From Bagarius yarrelli (Eukaryota; Chordata; Actinopteri; Siluriformes; Sisoridae): DNA of 64,000 bases. Below, piece by piece: positions 35,808 to 48,314 of this stretch (positions within the stretch are counted from its first letter, which is position 1; each line of letters begins with the position of its first letter). The notes under the pieces were generated by a model. The model did no database searches and was not told the DNA's origin. It saw nothing but the letters and a program-made list of their open reading frames with translations. Made by a program: the position numbers and the translations under genes. The stretch lies in contig VCAZ01000046.1 of NCBI GenBank assembly GCA_005784505.1, forward strand, positions 62,001-126,000, given 5' to 3'.

Positions 35808-35990
35808 GGAAGTGGTAGCGGTGTGGTAACGATGTTGGGCTGCTAATTGGAAGATCAGGGTTTGATTCCCAGCACCACCAGGTTGCCACTGTTGGGCAAG
35901 GCCCCTTAACCCCCATGCTTGAATGTAAAAAAGAGATTAATGTAAGTCTCTTTGGATAAGGACGTCTGCTAAATGCCTTAAATGTAAATT
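35808..35990 (+). mobile_element. full-length tRNA-derived SINE
   Basis: Head gaagtggtagcggtgtggta, box B gggtttgattccc near 35,857, body gttgccactgttgggcaagg and tail ggacgtctgctaaatgcc. Confidence 0.85.
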
Positions 35991-36059
35991 AACCAGTGAA
36001 AACATGTGGCTAGTTCTGTGTGTATCCATGCAAATTCAAACAGTTATGAGTCTTAAAGC

Positions 36060-36300
36060 TCAGGAAGCTTGATGAATTCTGAAGGCCCTCTGTCCCTCAC
36101 ATGGACGGCAAGGTAACTACCCTGTTCAAGGTCCAAGAAAGTACCAAGATAATTAACAAAGTAGTCCATGTGACATCAGTGGATCAACTGTAATATTAAG
36201 AAGCTATAAGATTTTTTTGTACAAAGGATAACAAAAATAGCAACTCGATTCCACATTTTCATATCAACTGCATCTTTGCTGATGTTTTATGGCACTTGGC
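36060..36300. repeat. dispersed otophysan repeat, part 2
   Basis: The phrases tagtccatgtgacatcagtg, atcaactgtaatattaagaa and acaaaaatagcaactcg match the inner part of a repeat very common in cyprinid-like genomes. The beginning of the same family appears at 56,515. Confidence 0.55.
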
Positions 36301-37064
36301 AAACCCGCTTTTGGTGAGTATACTGCCACCTACTGGGACGAAGTGTGGCACATTGATGTTGAGGGGATTTTATTAGTATCGTGAACCAGTTTAATTAAGT
36401 TAGATACAGAATAACATCATGTAATACCTTTAATATCTTGTATCCCATGTCTATTTATATACATGTGTGTTTTTCCTGGAAAATTGCACATGGTATACCC
36501 TTTTATTAGCTCACAGGTTAAGGCTGTAAAGATTTTCATCAGTCATCCACTTTCTCTTTGATTTTATAGGCCAAAACAATTTACCTAATAAGCAAGTTGT
36601 TTTAAATGTCCATAGGTAGAAATGTATGGATATATGGTGTGTGTTGAGGGCTGCATGGATAACTTCCTGGGTTTAACTTATCACATTGCTTGCACATTGT
36701 TTTTATTTCAATGCCAGTGGCTCCCAAACTGGGGTATTATAATAAGAAGGGCATGGAAAAGCTAGTGTGAGGCTAGCAGATTTTTATAGTTTCTCATCAT
36801 AATTTTCAAACAGAAAAACATAAAATATGAGACAAAATTACGCCAAGGTATGCTGCGTCCTCCAGAGACAGTGCCCTTTTTTCTGGGGGGTCCTTTTTTT
36901 AATCGATTGAACCTACCTACCCACCCACCAATCAACCAACCAATCTTTCTATAGTGGCGGCGTGGCATTACACAGGGAGAGACATTTATAAGACCGTTAA
37001 GACTCCAAACCTCTGCAATACAACTGCAACTGTGCCACCTACATCAGTTCAGTGTTTAGGCCAG

Positions 37065-37082
37065 CGTGTGTGTGTGTGTGTG
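37065..37082. repeat. (GT)n microsatellite
   Basis: About nine GT units. Confidence 0.9.
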
Positions 37083-37327
37083 TTTCTGTTAGCTTTCCTT
37101 GTTAAACAAATATAAAAATCTAATGTCAGGTCAGGAAATGTTGACACTGTTGCACTCATGCTGTTGCGAACGGCGCGCAGCACCGTAGCAAAAGGTTCTG
37201 CAAAAGGTAGAGGCTCGACAAAAAAAAGTTAGGGAATTATTGTCTTCTACAAAAAGATTATGTGGACTTGAAGTTTGTGAAAGGTTGCCAAATCTGTTAA
37301 AACTCATTTTTAGTTAAGGGACATGCT

Positions 37328-37500
37328 TACATTTACAGCATTTGGCAGACACTCTTATCCAAAGCGACTTACATTTATCTCTTTTTACAACTTGGCAATT
37401 AGGAGTTAAGGGCCTTCCTCAGGGGCCCAGAAGTGACAACTTGGTGGTTCTGGGAATCAAACACTAATCTTCCAGTTAGTGGTCCAACACATCTTTTAAA
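37328..37500 (-). mobile_element. full-length tRNA-derived SINE
   Basis: The tail tttacagcatttggcagaca, body ttaagggccttcctcagggg and head (box B complement gggaatcaaac) are in the usual minus-strand order. Confidence 0.85.
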
Positions 37501-38059
37501 TCTTATCTGCAGAAATGTAGTTGTTCCTGTAGTTCTGGTGTTGTCGTCATGGAGACCCTTATATGATTATATTACATATCAGACACCTAATAAACCGAGT
37601 CTAATAAGTCTATTAATGTTTAATCAAGTAGTTTTTTGTTTGTTGTGTAAAAAAATTAGCTTTTTTAATGCATCGAGTTATTAAAGAAGTGCAGTTAAAA
37701 TTTAATAAAATACCTTTCGTGTTGTTTAGGCTTGTCCTGTTGCCATTATTTTGGCTTAATAGTGATAAATTTCTAAATAAAGAAGGTTGATTGGGTCATT
37801 AGTGGACACAAGTACAGGAGAACCTGTGCATAATTCTGTATATAATTTAAACCTCCTATTTGTCTCTTTCGAGCATTTCATCCCAAATGAGGCAGCTGAC
37901 CTTTATTTCAGAATAAACATTCGCTATTTCAGATGATTGTAAAATAATTTTAGTTCAGAGAATTAAAAAAAAGCACAGGATGTCATGTCACAGGATGTCA
38001 TGGGATTCTTTCATGAGTTATGCTTTCTGTTGTTTGTTCGACCTCAAGGTCATATGATG

Positions 38060-38350
38060 GCTACATATTTATCTCTGTGCTCCATCAGAGAGGGGCAGTC
38101 ACACTCGGTGGCATCACCTTCATCCATCATTGTCTGAGGCACACACAGGCTGTAGAAATGAGGGAGATTTCAGACTGGGCTGTTGGGTCACAGGCTGCTG
38201 GAGCGTTGCAGTGTTCACTGGGGCGTCATGCTGCCTCATGGCATGTCACCACACAGCACAATGGCAAACAAACCCAGCTGACATTTAGCCCGCTGTTGTC
38301 TCCTGACAGCTACAGGTGGAGGAGTGGAATTAATGCACTTTTCTCTCCAT
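38060..38350. promoter_or_regulatory. repeat-free block, conserved-element-like
   Basis: Balanced composition, no repeat. It lies inside a 136-codon open frame that shows no known domain and runs into a CA repeat, so I read it as non-coding. Confidence 0.2.
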
Positions 38351-38360
38351 TCCAGCTGTG

Positions 38361-38385
38361 CGCACACACACACACATGCACACAC
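38361..38385. repeat. (CA)n microsatellite
   Basis: CA repeat with one TG interruption. Confidence 0.9.
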
Positions 38386-39829
38386 AAAAATTTCTCATTA
38401 GTGAGAGGCCACACATGGATGAGGAATTGATCATTTTCAGGTGTTTTGTTAGATAAATTGTATTGTAAGTTTTCGTTTTTATACCTATTGATTTACAGTA
38501 GGGCTTCATGGCAAAAATGCAATCTTGATTATTATTTTTTTTTTTTCATATTGTTTGATGCGATATATAATATCGATTTCCAACGATGACTGAAGCCAGA
38601 AAAATGAGAAGGTTCATTAATCTTTATACGTTTATATTTATATTATCAACCAAAACAGATTAAACATTTCACCTTCAATTAGGACCACCTACTAAAACAA
38701 ACTACACTACACTAATACCCCCTGTGCTAAAAGCTGTCCGTTTAATGCAATGAAAAGGGACTTTTATTTTGAAAATAGCTTCTAAACATTATCTTGGAAA
38801 GACCCTGACACCAATTTAGTGCAGGGGCCATTTTGTTGTTTTGTGTAGCGTTTGCCTTGTGTTATCATAGACGTCATGATTCGCATTCTGAGCCCAGCCT
38901 CTGCTACATTTGTGATTGTTTACTGACATGTATATATGTGTCTGGACTACATATTACGATGAATTGGATTGGTTTACGAGGAACCACATAATTTTGTTGG
39001 CGCGTTTTGAATTAATAGCTTTATAGGTCGTGGGTTTTTTTTTTTACAATTTTATGAATGTTTGTTCGACTGTACTTGATGTTTTAAAATGTGTTGCACA
39101 TGTGTTAAGCCTAAGTAACTGAGTGTGAGCTCTTATTCGTTGTGCTTCCACGACCCCTCATATGTATGAAGTAAATAAAAAGCTTGACGTGGGCACATTG
39201 TTACTGAACCCCTGAGAGAAATGCTGCAGCAGATGTACTGACTGCATGACTGGGTTCAGTAAACAGGTCTGGAAATGATTAATGATGAAAAGGATTTTTA
39301 AGCTACTACTTTGCATATGGACAGTAAAGCTGAGCGAATGAAGCTGGTGTGTCGTAGACAATACCTAAAGACACCAAATAACACAAAATGTGTTGTATTG
39401 GGAATAGATGCCCCTATTTGCTCTCCTGTTAATAAGTGTGACACATGACACTTTGTGAAAGGGGCAGCCTGCTTCATATGTCACGGGGCAGGTTAAGATG
39501 CAGAGGAGGACTCTATCTACCCACTTCCTCATGAGCTCACTAATACCCACAGTATTTAATGTCACTGTGATTGACCGGAAGACAGTGATGTCATCCTTTC
39601 CTTCCTGAGAATACGATCAATTTAGTTTTCTTGGCTCTGTGTTAAGACTTCTGGTGAGAGTGCACAGCTTCATCATTTGCAAGTCCCAAACGGATGTGTT
39701 AATTAATTTAGCTTTGTTATTGTGGGTACCTCTTAACAGTGTTTGAGATCCTGCTGATGCTAGTAATATATTTTAAAAATGTGAAATGATTCGATGCTTT
39801 TAGGGGTGAACTTTCATGGAAATGAATGT

Positions 39830-40535
39830 AAATTTATGGGAATTAAACAGTAATATATATATATATATATGGGAATTGAAATATATGGGATTCGAACAGG
39901 AATATATGGGAATTGAATGACAATATATAGGAATTTAACTAAAACAGTTGAGACTTAAATGGAAATAAATTTACATTTGTGGCATCTAGAAGAGGCTCTT
40001 ATACATAGCAACTTACATTTATTCCCCTTTACAACAGAGCAGTTGGGTTTAAGGGGCCCAGCTGTGGCAGCTTGGTAGTGCTGGGAATCGAACTCCGATC
40101 TTCCAATTAGCAGTCCAACACCTTAATTACTAGGCTGGGAATAGATGGGTATTGAATGGGAATAGATGGGTATTGAATGGGAATAGATGGGTATGAATGG
40201 GAAATAGGGGATTTGAAGGGTGGGAATAGATGGGGAGTTGATGGGAGAGTGGGATTGAATGGGAATATATGGGGATTGAATGGGAATAGATGGGGATTGA
40301 ATGGGAATAGATGGAGATTAAATGGGAATAGATAAGGATAGAATGGCAATATATGGGGATTGAATGGGAATAGATATGTATTTAAGGAATATATGGGGAT
40401 TTTAACAGGAATATATGAGAATTGAATGGGAGTATATATGTATTAAAGGAATATATGGGAATTGCATGGAAATATATGGTAATGGATTTGAAATATATGG
40501 AAATTTGATGAGAGTGTATGGGAATATATGGGCGT
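39830..40535. repeat. 21-bp minisatellite
   Basis: The unit is close to tgggaatagatggggattgaa. It is most regular at 40,138-40,360 and decays outward. Split by a SINE at 39,966-40,131. A short (TA)n run lies at 39,852-39,870. The minus-strand open frame reading FPFNPHLFPFNP is a by-product. Confidence 0.9.
39966..40131 (-). mobile_element. SINE inserted in the 21-bp minisatellite
   Basis: Minus-strand tail tttacatttgtggcatctag, body aaggggcccagctgtggcag and head with box B complement gggaatcgaactcc. Minisatellite units continue on both sides. Confidence 0.8.
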
Positions 40536-41509
40536 AATCACAGGAAATAAACTGATAAATATGCGAACTTACTTTCTATAACAAGGAAATTAAAAGAAGT
40601 TGAAAAAACTCCTGCAGCATAATATTGCTTCAACAACTTGGTTTAATGGAGTTTTAGTAAAAGTTTTCTTACATATTCCACATTCACATGCACACAGCCT
40701 ATTAAAGCAACACCTCATCGCGCACCGTGCGTTCCTCCGGGACAAATACCCATAATGTCATTTCTGAAATGTGCTGTCTTATGAGCAAACAAAATGTTTG
40801 TATTTGTGTGTACATATTTCAGATAAATTCCTCTAAATTCCCATAAGCTTTTCATCCTGGAATATTTCCAAAATCCCCAAGATAAAGTTCACATGGAAAG
40901 TTTTTCCAGAGGTTCACTAAAAGATTTATGAAAATGTCCTGCCACTTTGCAACTCTAGATGTATTTAAAAGTGATTTTCTTGCAGTAAATGTTTTTACTG
41001 TGAGTCTTGCAGATATATTTTGCCAGCCGTACAAGAAGGACCTCATTTTACCTGTTGTAAATCTACAGCTCCAGCACTATCCCGTCATTTCAATGTTAAA
41101 ATAGCGCTATGTTTGTGACCTCATGGATTTTAGTGGTTGGGCTGAAATTGTGATCGAGACTAAGCAGTATATCTGGTGTGGCTAAAGTCTGGGAAATTCA
41201 CTCAACTGGATTTAATTAGAGCACAAGGACGTTGGAGAGATAAAGGCGGCACACTGTAAGATGCAGAGGTGATCAGTCTTTACGGTACTGAAGAAGCTTC
41301 ATCAGCGTATCTGTCTGTGTGCCGAGAGCAAGTCTGTGCTCCTAATGACTGTCTTTCTAGTATTCCTCCATGTGCAGTGTTTGCATGTACATGCACGCAT
41401 ATATGTGTGTGTGTTGTAAGTACTTGGTTTTTGATAATAAATGAATCTGGAAATGGAATTTGTTTAATTTATTTTTTTTTTACTTTAATTCAATGCATTT
41501 TGGTCAGAC

Positions 41510-42205
41510 AGAGAAGTTCAAAGTGAAGGTTGGGCTGCATCAGGGATCAGCTCTGAGCCCCTTTAGGTTTGCTGTGGTGATGGATCGGTTGACAGAGTAC
41601 ATGTGTTTAAATGAAAGAGATGGAAGTGGAACAGTGAGATTACAGGGTAAAGAGGTGAAGAAGGTACAGGAGTTGAAGTACTTGGGGTCGACAGTCCAGA
41701 GCAATGGAGAGTGTGTAAAAGAGGTGCAGGCAGGTTGGAAGAAGCGAATACAGGCAGGATGGAATGGGTGGAGAATCGTGTCAGGAGTGATGTGTGACAG
41801 GAGAATATCAGCTAGAATCAAGGGGAAGGTGTACAAGACAGTGGTGAGACCAGCTATGATGTATGGTTTTGAGACAATGGCGCTGAGGAAGAGACAGACG
41901 GCAGAGCTGAAGATGTTGGGGGGTTTTTTGGGGACTGGCGAGGTTGGACAGGATTAGGAATGAGTTCATCAGTTAGCTCATGTTAGGTGTTTTGGGGAGA
42001 AAGTCAGAAAAAGCCAATCACGTGCAGAGGAGGGGAAAGTGAATATATTGGTAGGAGATAGTTACCAGGCAGAAGGCAAGAGGAGGTTGGTTATAGGGAT
42101 AGTAATAAAATGAGGACATGAAGTTAGTGGGTGTGAGTGAAGAGGATGTTAAGAATAGGGTTGGGTGGAGACAGATGATTCGCTGGGGCGACCCCTAAAA
42201 GGGAA
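41510..42205 (+). pseudogene. RTE-type LINE reverse transcriptase remnant
   Basis: Encodes KVGLHQGSALSPF and VVMDRLT, then jumps to EYMCLNERDGSGTV. It continues through LKYLGSTVQSNGEC, RISARIKGKVYKTVVRPAMM and, after frameshifts near 41,920-41,960, EDMKLVGV..RQMIRWGDP with a stop at 42,196. These are blocks 4 to 7 and the C-terminus of an RTE-like fish non-LTR retrotransposon. The junction at about 41,592-41,597 removes the catalytic F/Y-A-D-D segment. The 5' endonuclease part is absent. Confidence 0.85.
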
Positions 42206-42299
42206 CGAGAAGAGGATCCCAAGATGCTTTTGGCATCGTTTTGGAGCGTAAAACAAAACCAAATTCTACAAACATACTGTAATAATGTATCTGACCTGT

Positions 42300-42550
42300 G
42301 TATTGATCCATACATTTATCTATACAGTGGGTTAGACTGGGACACCCAAAACAGGGCTCCAACCATAACAGGACACACACACACACCACAGCACACAATC
42401 TGTCCTAGTGATGTCATTTGGATGGGAAGAAAAGCGGGTACCGAAGGAAACCCCTGAAGCACATGGCGCTTCAGAAATAAGGGACAGGAGACTGGAATCC
42501 AGCCAAGGTGGCAAGCAAAACATGAAACCCACCATTGTACCTGTGGGCCT
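42300..42550. repeat. fish repeat tail, 'aaagcgggtaccgaaggaaa' type
   Basis: Contains a (CA)n run at 42,372-42,387, gaaggaaacccctgaagcac and agactggaatccagcc, in the order found in an abundant vertebrate LINE-tail repeat. Follows the RTE remnant by about 100 bp; a relation is not shown. Confidence 0.5.
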
Positions 42551-42811
42551 CATTGTGGTAATATAATCTAATAAAAAAATGATAAATATATGACTTAATT
42601 AATACTCGCTGATATAAAATAAAGAATTACACAACGAATAAGGTCTAATAAAGTAGTACCTACTGTTTTAATAGCTACGGATGCATATACAGGAACCCAA
42701 AACAGAAGAATTTGGTAGAAAAAACAGTCAAATGATATAAAATGAACCTCGTTATATATAATATAAAAGGTTTATTTTTTGAAATGAAAGTAAATGTTTG
42801 GCAGTTTTATA

Positions 42812-42952
42812 TTTCTAGCATTGGCAGATGTTCCTTATCCAGAGCTACTTAAATTTATCCTCGGATGCCGTTAAGGGTTTAAAGGCATTGTCAGGGGCCT
42901 AGCAATGGCAGCTGGTTGTGCTGGAATCTTTAACACTCGTACTGAGCTACAA
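42812..42952 (-). mobile_element. tRNA-derived SINE, decayed
   Basis: Minus-strand tail agcattggcagatgttcctt, body aggggcctagcaatggcagc. The head is damaged. Confidence 0.65.
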
Positions 42953-43555
42953 CAAGTGGAGTCAGCAAACCGTGTTGTGTGCGGTGCTATCACAGAAATG
43001 TTTACATTATTGAAAGTAGGTTCAGTCAAAGTCTCCTATTGCGATATAGAGGCAGGGCTGCCAAATATTTAATGGTATTCTAGGTAGCACTTTGGGTGGG
43101 ACCGTTCAGTTTTTGTATAGCCCAAAACGAATTTGTTTGAAGTAGCAGTTAGCCTGAAATAAGAGACATTTCGTTTAAAGTAGAATAAAAAACCATAAAA
43201 AAATACAAAGACAATATCAAAACACAAAAAATCCTAGATTTATTGATTATCAGCAATAGAAATATATTTATTTTAACTAACATCCTGGGGTTTGTTTGTT
43301 GTTCTATGGAACCGTTCCATTCAATGCGCAGAGTGTATCTCTATCGCATGTTTAATCTTGCTGCGAGATTTCACCATCTGAGGTAGTAATGAGCTACAGG
43401 ATCATTTTGGGGAATTTGAGTGCAACACATCCAGAGAGTCACGACAGAGATTAATGTAAAAAACTTAATAATACTTCATTTATATTTTTGGAAGAATCTT
43501 TTTTACATTTCTGTCAAAGTTTAAATCTATACTTTACTTAGATACCTAAAAACAG

Positions 43556-43712
43556 CCCTTATCCAGAGGACTTACATTTATCTTTTTATACAACTGAGCA
43601 ATTGGTGGTTAAGGGCCTTTCTCAGGGGCCCACGGTGGTGGCTTGGTGGTGCTGAGGACGAACCACGTCTTTCGGTATGAGGTAAACATTAACCACTAAG
43701 CCAACACTTTTT
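43556..43712 (-). mobile_element. tRNA-derived SINE
   Basis: Minus-strand order of body gttaagggcctttctcaggg and head ending aaccactaagcca. Box B is decayed. Confidence 0.75.
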
Positions 43713-43899
43713 TGTGCGTGTGCAAACGTGCTCGCAAAACACGGTTAATAGATTTTCATTTCAGCCCAGTCATGTCTCCTAGCAAGTGAGTTGCATTCAC
43801 GTTAAAGCAAAATTCATAAGGACGCAGAAGTAGCGGTGGCAACTCCGGTAACTAGCGACATTTATGATAAAGAACAGCCGTGGCCATATTTAAGTTCCC

Positions 43900-44550
43900 T
43901 CACATGCACTCACATTTATCTCTAAATACCTTTTAGAACAATTCCAGTCTGGTTTCCGTCCCCGGCACAGTTAAAAATGCTCTTATTAAAATTCCTGACG
44001 ACCTCTGCACGGTAACGCTCTGGTATATACTACCGATTCCCTTAATCGAATGGAGCCTCTGATGCGATTTCTTACACTATTCTCCTTAATAGATGATCAT
44101 CTAGTGCCATTACTCATTTCCCCTTGTACTGGTTTCCCCATATCTTTTAGGCCGCTCCCAGTTATCCAGCTAAATTCAGTGAACCACATCACAAACTGTC
44201 CATAACCCACCCCCCCATCCTATACAGCAACTTCATTGACTTCCAGTGAAATTTGGAATTGAATTCATAATCTTCTCTATACCTTCAAGGCCATCTATAA
44301 ACTCGCCACTCTGATGTCGTTCACATCGCCACCTCTTCCTGCTCTCTTCGAGCCTCCTCCTCCTCCTCCTCCATCCACCTCACTGTGTCCTCCGCCTGTC
44401 CCAGCACTATGGGTAGCAAAGCTTTAACTGTTTGCTCGTTACTTTGGAATCAGTCCTACAGAGATCTGGAACACCGATTCTCTACCTTATGTTCATTCCC
44501 GACGCACACAAACACACACAGCAAACTTAAACGCAAACTTCAGTAATCAC
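43900..44550 (+). pseudogene. LINE (L2/Rex1-like) ORF2 remnant
   Basis: About 43,935-44,020 encodes LEQFQSGFRPRHS, the conserved block before reverse transcriptase motif A in L2-like elements. After frameshifts and a deletion of the catalytic motifs, 44,235-44,320 encodes TFKAIYKLA-type residues and 44,410-44,480 encodes a 'GSKA..LWN'-type end. Multiple stops. A (CCT)n run interrupts it at 44,353-44,373. Confidence 0.7.
44353..44373. repeat. (CCT)n microsatellite
   Basis: Seven CCT triplets within the LINE remnant. Confidence 0.9.
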
Positions 44551-45354
44551 ACTGGCTACCTTGTACTCTGGCTTTTTGTGATGCCCATAATAGAGGAGAG
44601 GAGCTTATCAATAAAATGTAGGGTTATTGTTATACTTAAAGAAATATACAGTCTTAGCACTATATGCTGTGTAGAACAACAATTTTTTTTTAAATATTTT
44701 CACTTTTCTAGATTGCATTTACTTTCAATGCTTAGTATAAGGATATAGAAATACTTTTTATACTTATGTGCAATAAATATCAGGTAATTTTTTTTCAAGT
44801 AGTATGGACTTGAACTTCTACAAATGTCAGTATTGTATTCACAATATAGTTTTAAATAGGCTATATATAAATAAACTTAAAAACTTTGGCCTTGATAAAT
44901 GTAGTAAATGAAATACGAACCTAAATAATCTAACAATAACAAAAAATTCCACGTATGTTACATTCACAGTTGTGTGAACAAACCTAATATAACCCTTCCT
45001 CAATTAAATCATAATTAGCCTGAAAGTTTTCGGAGAGAATTTAGAACATTACAATACATTTTTCCTACCGTTGAAAAAGACAGGGAAATGATACATTTTG
45101 GTTTAGATGAGACACAGTATCCTGGACGCTGGGCTAGCGACTTGCAGTATGGTTCTTAGTTAGCCATCAATGGCTTGTTTATCTCTGTGGGATGTATAGC
45201 AAACACTGTAAAACTGAAGCGATCCCATCGTCTGACTGTCATTCCACTCCGAAATGACATTCAATTGTAGAACCTCGGTGTCGACCTTGAGAGAGCCGCT
45301 GCTGAGATGCGATGCTGCACTTCAGGCTCCGGATGCAGCTCTTATGCTGATACA

Positions 45355-45404
45355 CATCTCTCTCGTTCTCCCTCTCTCGCTCTGCTATCTCACACACACA
45401 CACA
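45355..45404. repeat. compound (CT)n(CA)n microsatellite
   Basis: Impure CT run followed by seven CA units. Confidence 0.85.
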
Positions 45405-45499
45405 ACTTTCTTGTAGGGTTTAACATTAATAATTCACTGGAGCTTTAAGGCTTTAGACATCTCTGCTATGCTCTGTCTTGGGGCAATGCTGATTGTTTA

Positions 45500-45740
45500 T
45501 ATGAGCTGGAGAAAAGCATGCTGCTAATCTGTCCTTTGTTTTTTCTCTTTAGCATCTCCAGTGTTTTTACTTGTTAATTGACATGCCGTTAGAAAGTTAA
45601 TCATGCCATCAGAGTCATTACTTCCTCAGCATGAGGTTGTAGTGAAAGGGGGAAGCACAGACTCTTAGCACAGGATTGCTTAGCTGCTCTGTAATTAATT
45701 CGAATCTTAGCGGCATGCTGAGGTCACGCAGACGCAAAGA
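45500..45740. promoter_or_regulatory. repeat-free block, conserved-element-like
   Basis: Contains homeodomain-type words (gttaattgac, agttaatcatg, gtaattaattcg) and no repeat. Conservation is untested. Confidence 0.3.
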
Positions 45741-45828
45741 ACCTTCAAACTAATACAGGAAACCTCGCGGATGATCATGAATAGGTGTTTTGTATGAATG
45801 TTCTCTAAGAAATAATGTTACTGTAGAT

Positions 45829-46267
45829 CAGAGGTTCCCAACAGGGGGGGGGTACAGACCCACAAGGAGGCTTCAGCAAGCACAGTGGGGGGTCGCGTCA
45901 TATTTTGAAGTGTTGAGCAGTGAGCATTACGGAGAACGATCATATTGCATTAGCTTATTTTATCCATGATTCCCTGGTTGATCAAAAATGGACAAATTGT
46001 AACTCACTGAGTTACACTGTCTCACGAGTCTCACTGATTCACTGTCTCACCGTGTCTCATCGAGTCTCACTGATTTACCTTCAGAGCTAATAGTAATGAC
46101 CCAGGTGAGGAAGCTCTACCAAGTCGTGTCGCAGTCTTCCAATACTGGAAACAGAAATGCAGGAAATACCAAGAGCGATAATATCATCAAATGTGAAGAG
46201 GGGCCCTAAAATGTTTTCTCAAGGGGAAAAAAAGCAGTTTTGGACAAAAAAAGGTTAAAAACCGCTA
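45829..46267. mobile_element. non-autonomous hAT element with target-site duplication
   Basis: Starts cagaggttcccaac and ends gttaaaaaccgcta, an imperfect inverted repeat of the common hAT type. It is flanked by ctgtagat (45,821-45,828) and atgtagat (46,268-46,275), an 8-base duplication with one mismatch, as hAT insertion predicts. An internal tract at 46,010-46,080 repeats tctcac(t/c)gagtctcac words. No transposase is encoded. Confidence 0.8.
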
Positions 46268-47284
46268 ATGTAGATCGTCGGTTCGGTCATCTAAGAATAT
46301 TAGCACTTTAGCAGTTTCAAAACGATCATTCTATTTTGCATAGAAGCACCAAAACATTTATAACAGAAGGTTAACGTTTGATAGAAATAGACCCACGCCA
46401 CCAATCTATGGAAAAAATAAAAAAAACTGCAAAACTAGTGACGTAGCTTTCAAACACATGCGACGGACTGACACCTCCAAAGCAGCTTTTACTGATGAAA
46501 AATAAAATTGGATAATTCAAAACTGGCGTTGGTTGCTTTTCCACTGCGCGGCCAAAACCACAGCAAAACAGCTCTGACCACGTGTACGTGTAGATGACAT
46601 TCGCTTCGGTTGGTTTGTATGCAAAAATGCTGCATATGCAAATTTTCTAAAAAAAAAGTGCATTCTTAAGATTCAAGAATATCGAAGAGAAAGCGTTCAT
46701 ATCCTTCGGTGCTCTATACCTAAACCCCAGCAGTGTAGCTATTATAACCTACTTTATACAAAACGTTCTTTAAACATGACTACTTTTTTTTTTTGTACTG
46801 TTGTACTGCTCTGTGTATCCAGCTTATCTGTGTGGGAATTCACGTTCTCAGAGTTGGTCCGGCTACTGAAGCTCTAAGCCCGTGCGTAGCGAGAGAGCCT
46901 GGCTTTGGTCTGTGCTAACTTCTATGCTACATGCTCGTGCCCTGAAAGCTATTTAAATGTTTCCCGACCGTGCAGAGCAAATGACGGAAGTCTCCGATGC
47001 CCAGCTTCATTCGGAACCCAAACAATTACAGCAAAGCCTCAAAGGAACCCGGTGTTTGGGTTAAGACTGAAGCCCAACACTGTTTCCGTGCAGATTAGAA
47101 TCCCAGTCGATTACGAGATTTCATGTAAATTAGTGACAGTCGCGCATTCATAAAGTTATTCTCTGGAATGCAGACACACCACAACAAGGCCATCTAATCA
47201 ATCAGCACTCGCCATCAAAACACCTCTCCCCCCGTTTTCTCTCTCAACCTGTGTCTAGCATTCTGTCTCATTCTCTCACGTCAG

Positions 47285-47640
47285 TATATACTATATAGTA
47301 GGTAAACTATACTATGAAATGTGAACGGTTCTGGACGATAACTACTACTGTTGAATTTCGGAATATGCATACGAGTACATTTTCCCTAGGGACCGCCAGA
47401 AAGATGACTTGTATCGGGACGTGGTGAAGGCGACAAAGCAGCATTTTTCAGGCTGGAAGTAGCTTTAAGTGCTGGGGAAAAAAACTGTTCCTTGTGTTAA
47501 ATTGAGCTCATTTAACTCATCCCAGTAAAAAATTATCCACTTTAAAGTGCGCTGCTGGCGTCGAAGATTATTCCAAAAAAAAAGGATGTAGGACATCGAG
47601 TTCATTAACATCTATATAGAACATACTTTTTTAGCCTATC
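47285..47640. mobile_element. MITE-like repeat, 'tagtatgc' family, copy 5
   Basis: Shares cgacaaagcagcatttttca, gaagtagctttaa and gaatatgcatacgagtac with other copies. Non-coding. Confidence 0.5.
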
Positions 47641-47903
47641 TCGTTCTCTCTATTTGTTTGCCCGTTTATATCTCACTTCTCACTGTCCGAGTCTGTCTGC
47701 ACTTTTCTTTCTTTCTCTTTGTTATCATTCTAATTTGATGCACTCTTCTAAAATATATGGAGAAGAAAAGCTGAAGAAGAGAAGTTGTGCTTTCATGCAC
47801 CGTGTTTCTCGTGTTTTTCTCCCGCCACCGCTCTATTCAACCTCCCGATCTAAATGTCCTTCAAGTAGAGCTTTACAGCTGTGCTGAACGTGCAGTAATA
47901 TGA

Positions 47904-48062
47904 TGTTGTAGCTCAGTGATTAGCGAGGATCATGGGTTTAAGAACCAGCACCCCAAGCTGCCACTGGTAACCCCTGAACAAGGACCTTAACCATCAATGC
48001 TCAGTGAAATAAAAACAAATGATAAGAAACGCGTGTCTGCCAAATACCGAATAGAAATGAAA
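47904..48062 (+). mobile_element. tRNA-derived SINE, decayed
   Basis: Head gatgttgtagctcagtgatt, body aagctgccactggtaacccc, tail cgtgtctgccaaataccg. Confidence 0.7.
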
Positions 48063-48314
48063 CTGGAAATTGACCACAGTATCAATTACATTGAGCAAGA
48101 CATCGGATTTATGAAGACTGTGATGAGGAGAAAAGCAGTGCCCTGAAAATTTTAACCATTACATTTTCCCAAACAGAATTAGGGGGAATAGGAACAGTGA
48201 TTAATGATATGTTATAAAACATGTTCAGTGAAATCTGCGGTGATGTGAATGAAAGCAGTGTGGGTTCTCTGCTGAAATAAGGCATCCAGTCTTTTTTAGA
48301 AAGCTCTGAGACTG

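Larger units (their letters stand above)
39800..40965. mobile_element. non-autonomous element with internal 21-bp minisatellite
   Basis: The left part (gtgaactttcatggaaatga) and right part (ggaaagtttttccagaggtt, gccactttgcaactctag) match the two ends of a fish repeat I recognise, known to have a 'gggaat..atgggaattgaa' core. The core has expanded into a tandem array between 39,830 and 40,535. Confidence 0.55.

Noticed and set aside
36714..37245. hAT element starting cagtggctcccaaactgg
   Set aside because: The left end looks right and a weak partner (aaaaaagttagggaattatt) exists at 37,227, but the flanking bases do not form a target-site duplication.
38020..38430. 136-codon plus-strand frame
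   Set aside because: No recognisable domain, no plausible splice context, and its end is a CA repeat. Length is within chance for this much sequence.
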